Assembly (NCBI GenBank): GCA_964580255.1
Contig: CAZOJX010000057.1
Coordinates: 1-11,684 of the forward strand
DNA length: 11,684 nt
Direction: 5' to 3'
From: HGM12587 sp964580255
GTDB taxonomy: Bacteria > Bacillota > Clostridia > Lachnospirales > Lachnospiraceae
Shown: positions 1 to 6,471 of the stretch, piece after piece
Layout: every line of letters begins with the position of its first letter
How positions within the stretch are numbered: the stretch's first letter is position 1
Notes under the pieces: generated by a model
What the model saw: only the letters and a program-made list of their open reading frames with translations
Database searches by the model: none
Told to the model about the DNA's origin: nothing
Translations under genes and position numbers: made by a program

Positions 1-831
1 ATTCAAAACCTCGATCCCATGCAGCGGATCATGCCCTATATCATGAAAACACGTACGGATTCCATGAATATGTACGAAGATACCTTCCTGTGTGAACCGA
101 TGGATACCTATATTAAAGAAAAAGCGGCAGAAGGTATTCTTCTTAGCTACATGCACATTCTCATTGCTTCCATCGTTCGGCTCATTGCCTTACGTCCGCA
201 GCTGAACCGCTTTTGTATGAACGGAAAGATCTATGCAAGACCAAAGATCTGGGTAAGTTTTGTCGTACACCCGAGTCTGCGGGAGGAGGGCTCCGGAACG
301 ACCATTAAGCTGTGTTTTGAAGGTACGGAGAACATTTTTCAGATTGCAGAAAAGATTGATGAAGCCATTGCCAATGAAACAATCCATCACCGGGGCGAAA
401 ACAGCACTGATCAGTTTCTTCAGGCATTGATGTCAAAAGTTCCGGGATTCCTTCTGAAGCTTGTAATCGATTTTCTCATGTGGCTGGACTGGCACAACAT
501 GCTTCCGGCAGCCATCATTGACTTAAGTCCTTTCCATACCTCCTTTTTCATCACAAACTTAAAGTCCCTGGGGATCAATCATGTATTCCATCATACCTAC
601 AATTTCGGTACCACAGGGCTGTTCTTTGCCATGGGAAAGGAAAAGCAGGTTCCTGCAGTACAAAACGGTCAGCTCATTGGCCGCAAAGAGATGGGATTTG
701 GTCTCGTTTCTGATGAACGTTTCTGTGACGGGCTCTATTTTGCCCTTTCCTTGCGAAAGCTTCGCCGGATTTTACAAAATCCGGCAGTTCTGGAAACTGC
801 ACTTGAAAGCAAAACAGAAGATATTTTATAA
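1..831 (+). CDS. Stand-alone 2-oxoacid dehydrogenase E2-like acyltransferase-fold protein (5' partial)
   Basis: The reading frame is open from base 1, so the true start lies outside the window; the first in-frame ATG (19) is internal, since the preceding residues (IQNLDP) fit the family. The 276 visible residues resemble the CoA-dependent acyltransferase (chloramphenicol acetyltransferase-like) fold of 2-oxoacid dehydrogenase E2 subunits: an early PYIMKTRTDS segment, a middle KIWVSFVV strand, FFITNLKSLG, and the C-terminal active-site region at 712-732. There the usual DHRxxDG reads DERFCDG, so the catalytic His is replaced by Glu. From memory, related free-standing Firmicutes proteins share this, so it looks like a family trait and not a mutation. 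No lipoyl or E1/E3-binding domain can be seen, and few residues should be missing. True acyl transfer is doubtful and the role is unknown. No E1 or E3 gene is nearby. Confidence 0.75.
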   Translation: MQNLDPMQRIMPYIMKTRTDSMNMYEDTFLCEPMDTYIKEKAAEGILLSYMHILIASIVRLIALRPQLNRFCMNGKIYARPKIWVSFVVHPSLREEGSGTTIKLCFEGTENIFQIAEKIDEAIANETIHHRGENSTDQFLQALMSKVPGFLLKLVIDFLMWLDWHNMLPAAIIDLSPFHTSFFITNLKSLGINHVFHHTYNFGTTGLFFAMGKEKQVPAVQNGQLIGRKEMGFGLVSDERFCDGLYFALSLRKLRRILQNPAVLETALESKTEDIL

Positions 832-892
832 GGTTTTTTTATAAAAACACCGGCTTTTAGTAAGAATAATGTCTTTATTTTTGGCGAAAATA

Positions 893-901
893 TGATATAG
901 T
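893..901 (+). promoter_or_regulatory. Extended -10 promoter of the CofE-like gene
   Basis: TGATATAGT fits the extended -10 form TGnTATAAT with one mismatch in the hexamer. It lies about 38 bases before the chosen start at 939, giving a short leader that contains the Shine-Dalgarno sequence. No good -35 is present at 17 bases spacing, which is acceptable for an extended -10 element. The call is from sequence only. Confidence 0.5.
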
Positions 902-938
902 ATGTATGTATTTAATTTACCAAAGGTGGGATAAATGT

Positions 939-2132
939 ATGGAAAGAAAAATCGGAACTGTATCCAGAGGTGTTCGTTGTCCAATTATCCGCGAGGGTGA
1001 TAACCTTGTAGATATCGTTGTAAATAGTGTATTAGAAGCAGCGGAAAGTGAAGGATTTGAGCTTCGCAACCGTGATGTGATCGGTATTACAGAATCCATC
1101 GTAGCTCGTGCACAGGGCAATTATGCATCTGTTGATGCAATCGCAGCAGACGTAAAAGCGAAAACAGGCGGTGAAACCGTTGGTGTTATTTTCCCAATCA
1201 CATCAAGAAACCGTTTCGCCATCAACTTAAAGGGAATCGCTATGGGCTGTAAGAAAGTCGTTCTTATGCTCAGCTATCCTAGCGACGAAGTCGGCAACGC
1301 ATTGTTAACCTATGATCAGATTGACGCAGCAGGCATCAATCCTTACTCCGATGTTTTATCATTAGAAAGATATCGTGAATTATTCGGTGATAACATTCAC
1401 GAATTTACCGGTGTTGACTATGTAGACTACTACGGAAACATTATTAAAGAAGCTGGTGCTGATGTAGAGATCGTCTTCGCTAATCAGGCAAAAACAATCC
1501 TTGATTACACAGACTGCATCATTACCTGTGATATCCACACAAGAGCACGTACCAAACGTATCTTAAAAGAAGGCGGAGCAAAAGTTGTTCTCGGTCTTGA
1601 TGATATTTTAACTTCTTCCGTAGACGGAAGCGGCTACAACTCCAAATACGGTCTTTTGGGCTCAAACAAAGCAACAGAAGACAAGATCAAGCTTTTCCCG
1701 AACGAATGCAAGGATCTGGTATTAGACATTCAGTCTTCTCTCTTAGAAAAGACAGGAAAGCTCATTGAAGTAATGGTTTACGGCGATGGCGCTTTCAAAG
1801 ATCCGCAGGGTAAGATCTGGGAACTTGCAGATCCGGTTGTTTCTCCGGCATTTACAGATGGCCTGATCGGTACACCGAACGAACTGAAATTAAAATATCT
1901 TGCTGATAACGATTTTGCAAACCTCAGCGGCGCAGAATTAAAAGAAGCAATTTCCAAGAGCATTAAAGAAAAAGACGGCAACTTAGTCGGCAACATGGCT
2001 TCTCAGGGTACAACTCCAAGACAGCTGACAGACCTTCTTGGTTCTTTATGTGACCTTACCTCCGGTTCCGGAGACAAAGGAACTCCGATCATTTTGATCC
2101 AGGGTTACTTTGATAACTATACAACAGACTAA
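939..2132 (+). CDS. Coenzyme F420-0:L-glutamate ligase (CofE) family protein
   Basis: This 397-residue soluble protein resembles the CofE/FbiB-type gamma-glutamyl ligase family, which adds glutamates to F420-0 in methanogens and actinobacteria. Visible signs are an N-terminal GV..PII..GDNLVDIV segment, DVIGITESIVARAQGNYA (residues 46-63), which matches the family's early 'TSKVVSKAEG' region, and an Asp/Gly-rich stretch YGDGAFKDPQGK (281-292) that probably corresponds to the metal/nucleotide site. I chose ATG 939 over the in-frame ATG at 906 because AAAGGTGGG (922-930) sits 8 bases ahead of it and inside the longer frame. The gene stands alone, with its own promoter and a strong terminator, and its codons look simpler and more AT-rich than its neighbours', suggesting high expression. 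Gut Clostridia are not known for F420, so the real substrate may be another molecule. The family call is fairly sure; the reaction is not. Confidence 0.8.
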   Translation: MERKIGTVSRGVRCPIIREGDNLVDIVVNSVLEAAESEGFELRNRDVIGITESIVARAQGNYASVDAIAADVKAKTGGETVGVIFPITSRNRFAINLKGIAMGCKKVVLMLSYPSDEVGNALLTYDQIDAAGINPYSDVLSLERYRELFGDNIHEFTGVDYVDYYGNIIKEAGADVEIVFANQAKTILDYTDCIITCDIHTRARTKRILKEGGAKVVLGLDDILTSSVDGSGYNSKYGLLGSNKATEDKIKLFPNECKDLVLDIQSSLLEKTGKLIEVMVYGDGAFKDPQGKIWELADPVVSPAFTDGLIGTPNELKLKYLADNDFANLSGAELKEAISKSIKEKDGNLVGNMASQGTTPRQLTDLLGSLCDLTSGSGDKGTPIILIQGYFDNYTTD

Positions 2133-2143
2133 TTAGCATTAGA

Positions 2144-2173
2144 AAAGCACATCGGAATCCGATGTGCTTTTTT
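2144..2173. terminator. Bidirectional terminator between cofE-like gene and arsR
   Basis: AAAGCACATCGGA (2144-2156) pairs perfectly with TCCGATGTGCTTT (2158-2170) and is followed by a run of six T on the + strand. On the minus strand the same stem is followed by TTTTCT. It lies 11 bases after the CofE-like stop and just beyond the arsR stop, so it can end both convergent transcripts. Confidence 0.9.
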
Positions 2174-2178
2174 ATGCC

Positions 2179-2487
2179 TTATTTACACCAAACATGCTCC
2201 AGTCCCTGTGCCATGATGGTCATCACATGCTCATCGGCCAGGGAATAGTAGATGGTCTTCCCTTCCCTTCTCGATTTGACCAGATGTGCCTGTTTTAACA
2301 CCCTCAGCTGATGTGAAATGGCACTTTGTGTCATTTCCAATGCATCTGCGATTTCCTGTACACAAAGCTCACCCTTGATCAAAATATCCAGAATACGGAT
2401 TCGGGTAGAATCCGAAAAAATCTTAAACAGATCAGCCAGCTTATACAGGGTATCGATATCATGATGAATCTTAGGTTCTTCGCTCAT
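2179..2487 (-). CDS. ArsR/SmtB-family metal-responsive repressor (CzrA/CadC-like)
   Basis: The 102-residue protein has the winged-helix pattern of ArsR/SmtB repressors: FKIFSDSTRIRILDIL (21-36), ELCVQEIADAL (40-50), recognition helix TQSAISHQLRVLKQAHLV (53-70) and wing REGKTIYYSL (74-83). Metal ligands of the alpha-5 type are visible: D85, H87, H98, and C101 where CzrA-like proteins carry a second His. In the alpha-3 region one Cys remains (C42), while the second Cys of CadC-type ELCVCD is Gln. This points to a Zn- or Cd-type sensor, with the Cys possibly shifting metal preference. The AGGAAGGA ribosome binding site is just upstream. It lies 86 bases after the ATPase stop with its own promoter, and probably represses the ATPase and itself. 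Family call is firm; metal is inferred. Confidence 0.92.
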   Translation of the reverse strand: MSEEPKIHHDIDTLYKLADLFKIFSDSTRIRILDILIKGELCVQEIADALEMTQSAISHQLRVLKQAHLVKSRREGKTIYYSLADEHVMTIMAQGLEHVWCK

Positions 2488-2517
2488 ATCCTACTGTTCC
2501 TTCCTGTGAATAGTTCT

Positions 2518-2546
2518 ATTTTAATGGATTCCCCGAAAATGTTCAA
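2518..2546 (-). promoter_or_regulatory. Own promoter of arsR
   Basis: On the minus strand TTGAAC (2541-2546) and TAAAAT (2518-2523) are separated by 17 bases in the gap between the ATPase stop and the arsR start. This would let arsR be expressed apart from the ATPase transcript. GAA-N3-TTC lies just downstream, but it does not match the ATPase operator spacing, so I do not call an operator here. Confidence 0.5.
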
Positions 2547-2573
2547 GCAAAGATAAAAATCTCTGCAGTCCGC

Positions 2574-4679
2574 TTATTTTTTATATAGTACACGAATGGA
2601 ATTTACAACACAGATCATCGCCACACCGGTATCTGCAAACACCGCCATCCACATATTGGCATGGCCTGCAAGTCCTAAGATCATGACTAAGATCTTCACT
2701 GTCAGGGCAAATACCACATTTTGAATGGCAATGCGGTTAGTTCCTTTTGCGATCCGTACCGCTTCCGGAATTGCCTCCACACTGGAATTCATAAATACCG
2801 CATCAGCAGCTTCGATGGCTGCATCAGCTCCGCTTCCCATTGCAGCTCCTACATCAGCTCCTGCCAGTACCGGAGCATCATTGATACCGTCTCCGACAAA
2901 CATGACAGATCCGTATTCTTTTCTAAGCTTTTTCAGCACTTCCAGTTTTTCCTGAGGCAGCAGCTTTGCATAAACCTGATCGATGCCGACCTTTCTAGCA
3001 ACAGCATCTGCACTGGCCTTTTCATCACCGGTCAGCATCACTGTGCCCAGTCCCATTTCTTTTAAATGTGCAATGGCAGATTCCGCATCTTCTTTGATCG
3101 TATCCGCGATCAAAAGATAGCCGGCAAATCTTCCGTCAATTCCTACATATACGACAGAACCCTGAAAACCTTCCGGCTCTCTTGTTACCGGGATCTCATT
3201 TTCCTCTAAAAATTTTCGATTACCGCAGTATACCCGACCTTCCGGCAAAAAGGCACTGATTCCACGTCCTGCAATCTCTTTTAACATGACCGGACGTTCC
3301 AGACGAAGTCCTTTTTCATCAGCCGCTTTCACAATGCTTTCTGCAATCGGATGGGTAGAGCGCTGTTCACAGCTGGCACAGATTGCAAGCAGGGATTCTT
3401 CGGAATATTTCCAGACAGAAGCAATTTCCTGCACTTTGAAATTTCCCTGGGTCACCGTACCTGTTTTGTCCATTACAACGGCACCGATCTTACTTAAAAA
3501 CTCTAAAGATGCACCGCCCTTAAACAGGATTCCTTTTTTCGATCCGGCACCGATTCCTGAGAAAAATGCCAGCGGCACGCTTAAAACAAGGGCGCATGGA
3601 CAGCTCATTACGAGAAATGTCAATGCTGTATAAACCCAGTAGTTCCAGTTTCCGGTTACCACAGACGGAAGAATGGCAGTTGCTGCTGCAAGAAAGATCA
3701 CGATCGGCGTATAAACCTTGGCAAATCTGGTAATAAAACGATCCAGCTTCGGCTTGCTTGCTGCTGCATTTTCAACAGAATCCAGGATTCTTGTGACCAT
3801 GGATTCTGACAATGGTTTTTCCACCTTCATGATCAGCTGTCCGGACAGATTTACACAGCCGGAAGTCAGTGCGCTTCCTGCCTTTACAGACACCGGCACC
3901 GGTTCTCCGGTGATCGGTGAAGTATCCAGCCGGCTTTCACCGGAAATCACAGATCCGTCTAACGGAATCCGGTCACCCGGGCGGATCAGCAGATGGTCAC
4001 CGATCTTTGCTTCCTCCGCTGCCATTTCCAGCACTTCCTCACCCATGAGAAAATGTACGGTTTCCGGACGAAGATCCACTGCTTCCATGATCTGGCTCCG
4101 GCTTTTTTCCACTGCTTTTTCTTCAAAATATTCTCCGATCCGGTAAAACAGCATGACACCCACTGCTTCCGGGTATTCCCGAATGGCAAATGCACCAATG
4201 GTCGCAATGCACATCAGAAAATTCTCATCAAAGATCTGGCCATGAGAAATATTTTTGGCTGCCTCTACAAGGATCTTTCCCCCTAAAATCAAGTAAGCCA
4301 ACACAAATACCGGCAGCGACCACATTTCCATCGAAGAATGCTCCAGCAGGATTCCTGCAATGAAGAGCAGCGCACCCACTCCCAGGAGAGGAAGCTCTCC
4401 CATTTCTTTTTTCTCCTGCTTCTTTTCCCCATTTGTTTCTTTTGCTTTTATTTCCCGAGGCTCTACTGTTACCTGAGATTCAATTGAACTGCAGATTTTT
4501 CGGATTTCCTCCAGATACTGATCCGGATCTTCTGCCGTCACCCGGAGCTGTTTTGTGGCAAACACAATGACTGCATCAGAAATTCCGTCCAGTTCTCGGA
4601 TCTTTTCTTCCATTTTTGCTGCACAATGGGCACAGCCTAAATTTTCTAACATGTATATTTTCGTACTCATAGGATTCAT
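2574..4679 (-). CDS. cadA: Zn/Cd/Pb-exporting P1B-type ATPase
   Basis: This 701-residue inner-membrane pump uses ATP to expel divalent soft metals. It has one N-terminal heavy-metal domain with GCAHC (residues 15-19), a charged linker, then membrane helices, the actuator TGE (257-259), the CPC metal motif in the MSCPCALVLSVP helix (360-362), phosphorylation site DKTGT (404-408), nucleotide-domain HP (443-444), TGD (550-552) and GDGIND (596-601). An Asp in the last membrane helix (FADTGV, D683) marks the Zn/Cd/Pb subgroup and not the copper pumps. The frame extends to an ATG at 4706, but that lies about 15 bases from the predicted transcript start without a ribosome site. ATG 4679 or 4670, near AAGGGAAG, is more likely; I chose 4679. 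The ArsR gene downstream supports metal-induced expression. Confidence 0.95.
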   Translation of the reverse strand: MNPMSTKIYMLENLGCAHCAAKMEEKIRELDGISDAVIVFATKQLRVTAEDPDQYLEEIRKICSSIESQVTVEPREIKAKETNGEKKQEKKEMGELPLLGVGALLFIAGILLEHSSMEMWSLPVFVLAYLILGGKILVEAAKNISHGQIFDENFLMCIATIGAFAIREYPEAVGVMLFYRIGEYFEEKAVEKSRSQIMEAVDLRPETVHFLMGEEVLEMAAEEAKIGDHLLIRPGDRIPLDGSVISGESRLDTSPITGEPVPVSVKAGSALTSGCVNLSGQLIMKVEKPLSESMVTRILDSVENAAASKPKLDRFITRFAKVYTPIVIFLAAATAILPSVVTGNWNYWVYTALTFLVMSCPCALVLSVPLAFFSGIGAGSKKGILFKGGASLEFLSKIGAVVMDKTGTVTQGNFKVQEIASVWKYSEESLLAICASCEQRSTHPIAESIVKAADEKGLRLERPVMLKEIAGRGISAFLPEGRVYCGNRKFLEENEIPVTREPEGFQGSVVYVGIDGRFAGYLLIADTIKEDAESAIAHLKEMGLGTVMLTGDEKASADAVARKVGIDQVYAKLLPQEKLEVLKKLRKEYGSVMFVGDGINDAPVLAGADVGAAMGSGADAAIEAADAVFMNSSVEAIPEAVRIAKGTNRIAIQNVVFALTVKILVMILGLAGHANMWMAVFADTGVAMICVVNSIRVLYKK

Positions 4680-4705
4680 CTTCCCTTCACATTTACATTT
4701 AAACA

Positions 4706-4723
4706 TATGATTATGTGTTCATA
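4706..4723 (-). promoter_or_regulatory. ArsR-type operator at the ATPase transcription start
   Basis: An imperfect dyad TATGA-N8-TCATA (minus-strand core TGAACACATAATCA) covers the predicted start of transcription of the ATPase. TGA-N8-TCA is the spacing expected for SmtB/CzrA-type repressors, and such a repressor is encoded just downstream. Identification as its operator is inference. Confidence 0.6.
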
Positions 4724-4727
4724 CATC

Positions 4728-4757
4728 AATATAATCACAGTTCTTTTCTGCTGTCAA
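4728..4757 (-). promoter_or_regulatory. Sigma-A promoter of the metal ATPase
   Basis: On the minus strand a perfect TTGACA (4752-4757) is followed after 18 bases by TATATT (4728-4733, five of six consensus positions). The start would fall near 4721, inside the ArsR-type dyad, which fits repression by blocking initiation. Confidence 0.75.
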
Positions 4758-5008
4758 GAAGATTCTCTATTTTTCTCAAAATTGACAAAATCCAAAAAAG
4801 TATCGAAAATCTAAATAAAATCTTAATTTTTTTTAGAATTACTTTAGAGTGCCGACATATTTTCGTCACAAATCCTTGCTATATTATAACTGTAGCAAAT
4901 ACATATCAGTATTTCATTCATAACACTTGGAGGGTGAAATGCCCTCCACTCCCTCGATTCATAGGCAATTTTAATTGCTTGACCATAAAATCCTAATCTC
5001 TCCTAAAG
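4758..5008. other. AT-rich intergenic stretch, possible small RNA on + strand
   Basis: No protein gene is convincing here. On the + strand there are two possible promoters: TTGACA (4782-4787) with GAAAAT 17 bases later, and an extended -10 TGCTATATT (4877-4885). Downstream lie a GC-rich hairpin GGAGGG (4929-4934)/CCCTCC (4942-4947), a second hairpin GCAATT (4965-4970)/AATTGC (4973-4978), and then the strong hairpin terminator at 5009. Together these would give a transcript of about 150 or 230 bases. Tiny frames exist (11 codons from 4939 on +, 22 codons 4986-4918 on -), but neither is supported beyond a nearby purine-rich site. The structure is visible; transcription is inferred. Confidence 0.35.
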
Positions 5009-5043
5009 AAAACACCGTCCGCCGGACGGTGTTTTTCTTTTTT
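5009..5043. terminator. Hairpin terminator downstream of the PAQR gene
   Basis: AAAACACCGTCC (5009-5020) pairs perfectly with GGACGGTGTTTT (5024-5035) around a GCC loop. On the + strand it is followed by TTTTTCTTTTTT; on the minus strand the stem ends in TTTTCTTT, 16 bases past the PAQR gene stop. It can stop that gene and also any + strand transcript from the upstream gap. Confidence 0.88.
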
Positions 5044-5050
5044 ACTCTAT

Positions 5051-5725
5051 TTAAAAGATTATGTTCAATGGCATTCCTGCTACAAATACATACATAAAAA
5101 TAAAATGACAGATACTTCCTCCCATCACAAACAAATGAAAGATTTCATGGGAACCGAAATATCGATGTCTCGCATTAAACAACGGCAGTTTTAAGGCATA
5201 GATTACACCGCCAATGGTATAAATGATTCCTCCTGCCAGGAGCCAGCAAAAAGCTGCTTTGGAAAGACTGTTTAATAACTGCGTAAATGCCAGGACACAA
5301 AGCCACCCCATTCCAATGTATAATATAGAGGAAAAATATTTCGGACAAGTTACCCAAAACAGTTTTACCAGCATTCCTATAAGTGCCACGGACCATACCA
5401 GTGCAAGCAGCTGTATTCCCAAGGGCTGTGGCAGAGCGATGATGCAGATTGGGGTGTAAGTTCCTGCAATCAGTACAAAAATCATCATATGATCCAGTTT
5501 TTTCAATCGCTTATTAACCTTTTCCGAAAGATCAAAGGTATGATACAAAGTGCTTGCTCCATAAAGCAGGATCATACTGACGATAAAAATACCAAGAGCG
5601 ATCAAATGAATCCGATCCGGCTGTCTCGCCGCTTTGATCAGCAATGGCGTAGAAGAAAACATTGCCATCATCATTCCAATAAAATGTGTAATTGCGCTTC
5701 CTGGGTCTTTAATCTTTAAATTCAT
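5051..5725 (-). CDS. Hemolysin III/PAQR (TrhA/YqfA-like) family membrane protein
   Basis: This 224-residue protein has about seven membrane segments and the conserved metal-site residues of the PAQR superfamily: STLYH (residues 58-62), D78 in KKLDHMMIFVLIAGTYTP, and HEIFH (193-197) with H207 near the C-terminus. Bacterial members are called hemolysin III or TrhA; links to membrane fluidity or lipid homeostasis are reported for relatives, and haemolysis is not a safe inference. The frame opens at ATG 5740, but that codon overlaps the ribosome site: AGGAG in ATGAGGAGAAATGAAATG sits 7 bases before ATG 5725, which I take as the start. Length is normal. It is transcribed alone from a promoter embedded in an unusual dyad and ends at a strong hairpin. 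Confidence 0.9.
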   Translation of the reverse strand: MNLKIKDPGSAITHFIGMMMAMFSSTPLLIKAARQPDRIHLIALGIFIVSMILLYGASTLYHTFDLSEKVNKRLKKLDHMMIFVLIAGTYTPICIIALPQPLGIQLLALVWSVALIGMLVKLFWVTCPKYFSSILYIGMGWLCVLAFTQLLNSLSKAAFCWLLAGGIIYTIGGVIYALKLPLFNARHRYFGSHEIFHLFVMGGSICHFIFMYVFVAGMPLNIIF

Positions 5726-5755
5726 TTCATTTCTCCTCATATCTATTTATGCTTT

Positions 5756-5805
5756 TGTGATGTAGTATTGATTACTATGTGTTGATGTTGTAATATTACA
5801 TCACA
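5756..5805. repeat. 50-bp nested dyad, probable operator of the PAQR gene
   Basis: TGTGATGTAGTATT (5756-5769) and AATATTACATCACA (5792-5805) form an inverted repeat with one mismatch in 14, around 22 bases. Inside are a perfect 12-bp palindrome TGTAATATTACA (5789-5800), a smaller dyad TAGTA-N5-TACTA (5763-5778 region), and another TGATGT half-site (5783-5788) 25 bases after the first (5758-5763). No T-run follows the stem, so a terminator is unlikely. The regulator is not identifiable. Confidence 0.6.
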
Positions 5806-5821
5806 TCTTTCATAAAATCAA
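5793..5821 (-). promoter_or_regulatory. Putative promoter of the PAQR gene
   Basis: On the minus strand TTGATT (5816-5821) and TAATAT (5793-5798) are 17 bases apart. The -10 falls inside the TGTAATATTACA palindrome, so a protein bound to the dyad would block initiation. Both hexamers are only moderate matches. Confidence 0.4.
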
Positions 5822-5839
5822 GCCTTTTGTAAAATATTT

Positions 5840-6367
5840 TTATCCCATCATGACAGCCAGAAAAACACTTGCAAGGATTCCCACCAAAACTGCGATCAAA
5901 CAACCGACTAACGTATATCTGGTCTTTTGGATTCCTACACTCATAAAATAAAGGGATACCGTATAAAAGATCGTTTCCGTACAGGAAAGCATCAGGGAAC
6001 CTGCTCTGCCTACATAGGAATCTGTCCCATATTCCTTATAGAGATCCAACAAAAGCCCTGTGGCTCCGGAACTGGAAAAAACTTTTACGATCGCCAACGG
6101 CAGCAGCGGTGCCGGAAAATGAATCCGGCTGGCTAAAGGCTCTAAAATACCGGCCAGAAACTCCAAAATTCCCGACGCTCGAAGTACATTGACCGCCGTC
6201 AGCATGGCGATCATGGTTGGCATGATCTTCACTACCATTCTAAGTCCTTCCTCTGCACCTCTGCGAAAATCTTCATAGACCTGCTTTTTCCCACAAATTC
6301 CCCAAAGGATCACAAAAAAGATCAAACAGGGAATCAGCCATTCTGACAGACTACTGAAAAACCTCAT
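5840..6367 (-). CDS. spmB: Spore maturation protein SpmB
   Basis: This 175-residue membrane protein belongs to the nucleoside-recognition (Gate) domain family. SpmB acts with SpmA in the developing spore; in Bacillus subtilis loss of either affects spore core dehydration and heat resistance. Matching regions are IMPTMIAMLTAVNVLRASG (residues 48-66), FPAPLLPLAIVKVFSSSGATGLL (84-106) and the C-terminal SCTETIFYTVSLYFMSVGIQKTRYTL (128-153), with several hydrophobic helices and the usual length. GGAG lies six bases before ATG 6367. It points away from spmA, which is unusual, and has a sigma-E-like promoter with a short leader. No clear terminator lies downstream. Confidence 0.93.
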   Translation of the reverse strand: MRFFSSLSEWLIPCLIFFVILWGICGKKQVYEDFRRGAEEGLRMVVKIMPTMIAMLTAVNVLRASGILEFLAGILEPLASRIHFPAPLLPLAIVKVFSSSGATGLLLDLYKEYGTDSYVGRAGSLMLSCTETIFYTVSLYFMSVGIQKTRYTLVGCLIAVLVGILASVFLAVMMG

Positions 6368-6389
6368 CTCTTTCTCCGGGCTTTTTCTT

Positions 6390-6418
6390 ATCCTATGCAG
6401 ATTTTTGACAGCCTATGC
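6390..6418 (-). promoter_or_regulatory. Sigma-E-like promoter of spmB
   Basis: On the minus strand GCATAGG (6412-6418), a 14-base spacer and CATAGGAT (6390-6397) resemble the mother-cell sigma-E pattern (-35 like KMATATT, 14 bases, -10 like CATACAnT). The start would be near 6383, just ahead of the ribosome site. CATA-N3-TA also fits a sigma-K -10, so sigma-K is an alternative. Confidence 0.5.
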
Positions 6419-6420
6419 AG

Positions 6421-6449
6421 GCATAGAAGCTTCCTTTTTTTCATAAGCT
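6421..6449 (+). promoter_or_regulatory. Sigma-E-like promoter of spmA
   Basis: GCATAGA (6421-6427), a 14-base spacer and CATAAGCT (6442-6449) give a second sigma-E-like promoter, mirroring that of spmB. The two -35 elements form the palindrome CTATGC-AG-GCATAG (6413-6426). The start would be near 6456, about 16 bases before the spmA ATG. Confidence 0.5.
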
Positions 6450-6471
6450 GAAAAAAACGGAAGGATCTCCT

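Noticed and set aside
820..860. Possible terminator after the E2-like gene
   Set aside because: TTTTATAA/TTATAAAA can pair around a T-run, but the stem is only A-T and no GC-rich hairpin is present.
906..938. Longer N-terminus for the CofE-like protein from ATG 906
   Set aside because: ATG 906 is only a few bases past the predicted -10, has no ribosome site, and the good AAAGGTGGG site lies inside this extension and serves ATG 939.
2721..4286. Several open frames on the + strand opposite the metal ATPase
   Set aside because: They have no family resemblance, no ribosome sites and mirror the coding pattern of a clearly real ATPase gene.
4680..4706. Cys-containing extension MFKCKCEGK at the ATPase N-terminus
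   Set aside because: It would begin about 15 bases from the predicted transcript start and lacks a ribosome site, so it is probably not translated, though it cannot be excluded.
4921..4980. Known riboswitch class
   Set aside because: I compared the hairpin region with remembered fluoride, NiCo and manganese motifs and saw no match; no downstream + strand gene is present to control.
4715..4996. 93-codon open frame on the + strand
   Set aside because: It starts inside the ATPase operator and promoter, has no ribosome site, and its composition reflects AT-rich noncoding sequence.
5726..5740. ATG 5740 as start of the PAQR gene
   Set aside because: This codon overlaps the AGGAG ribosome site that is correctly spaced for ATG 5725.
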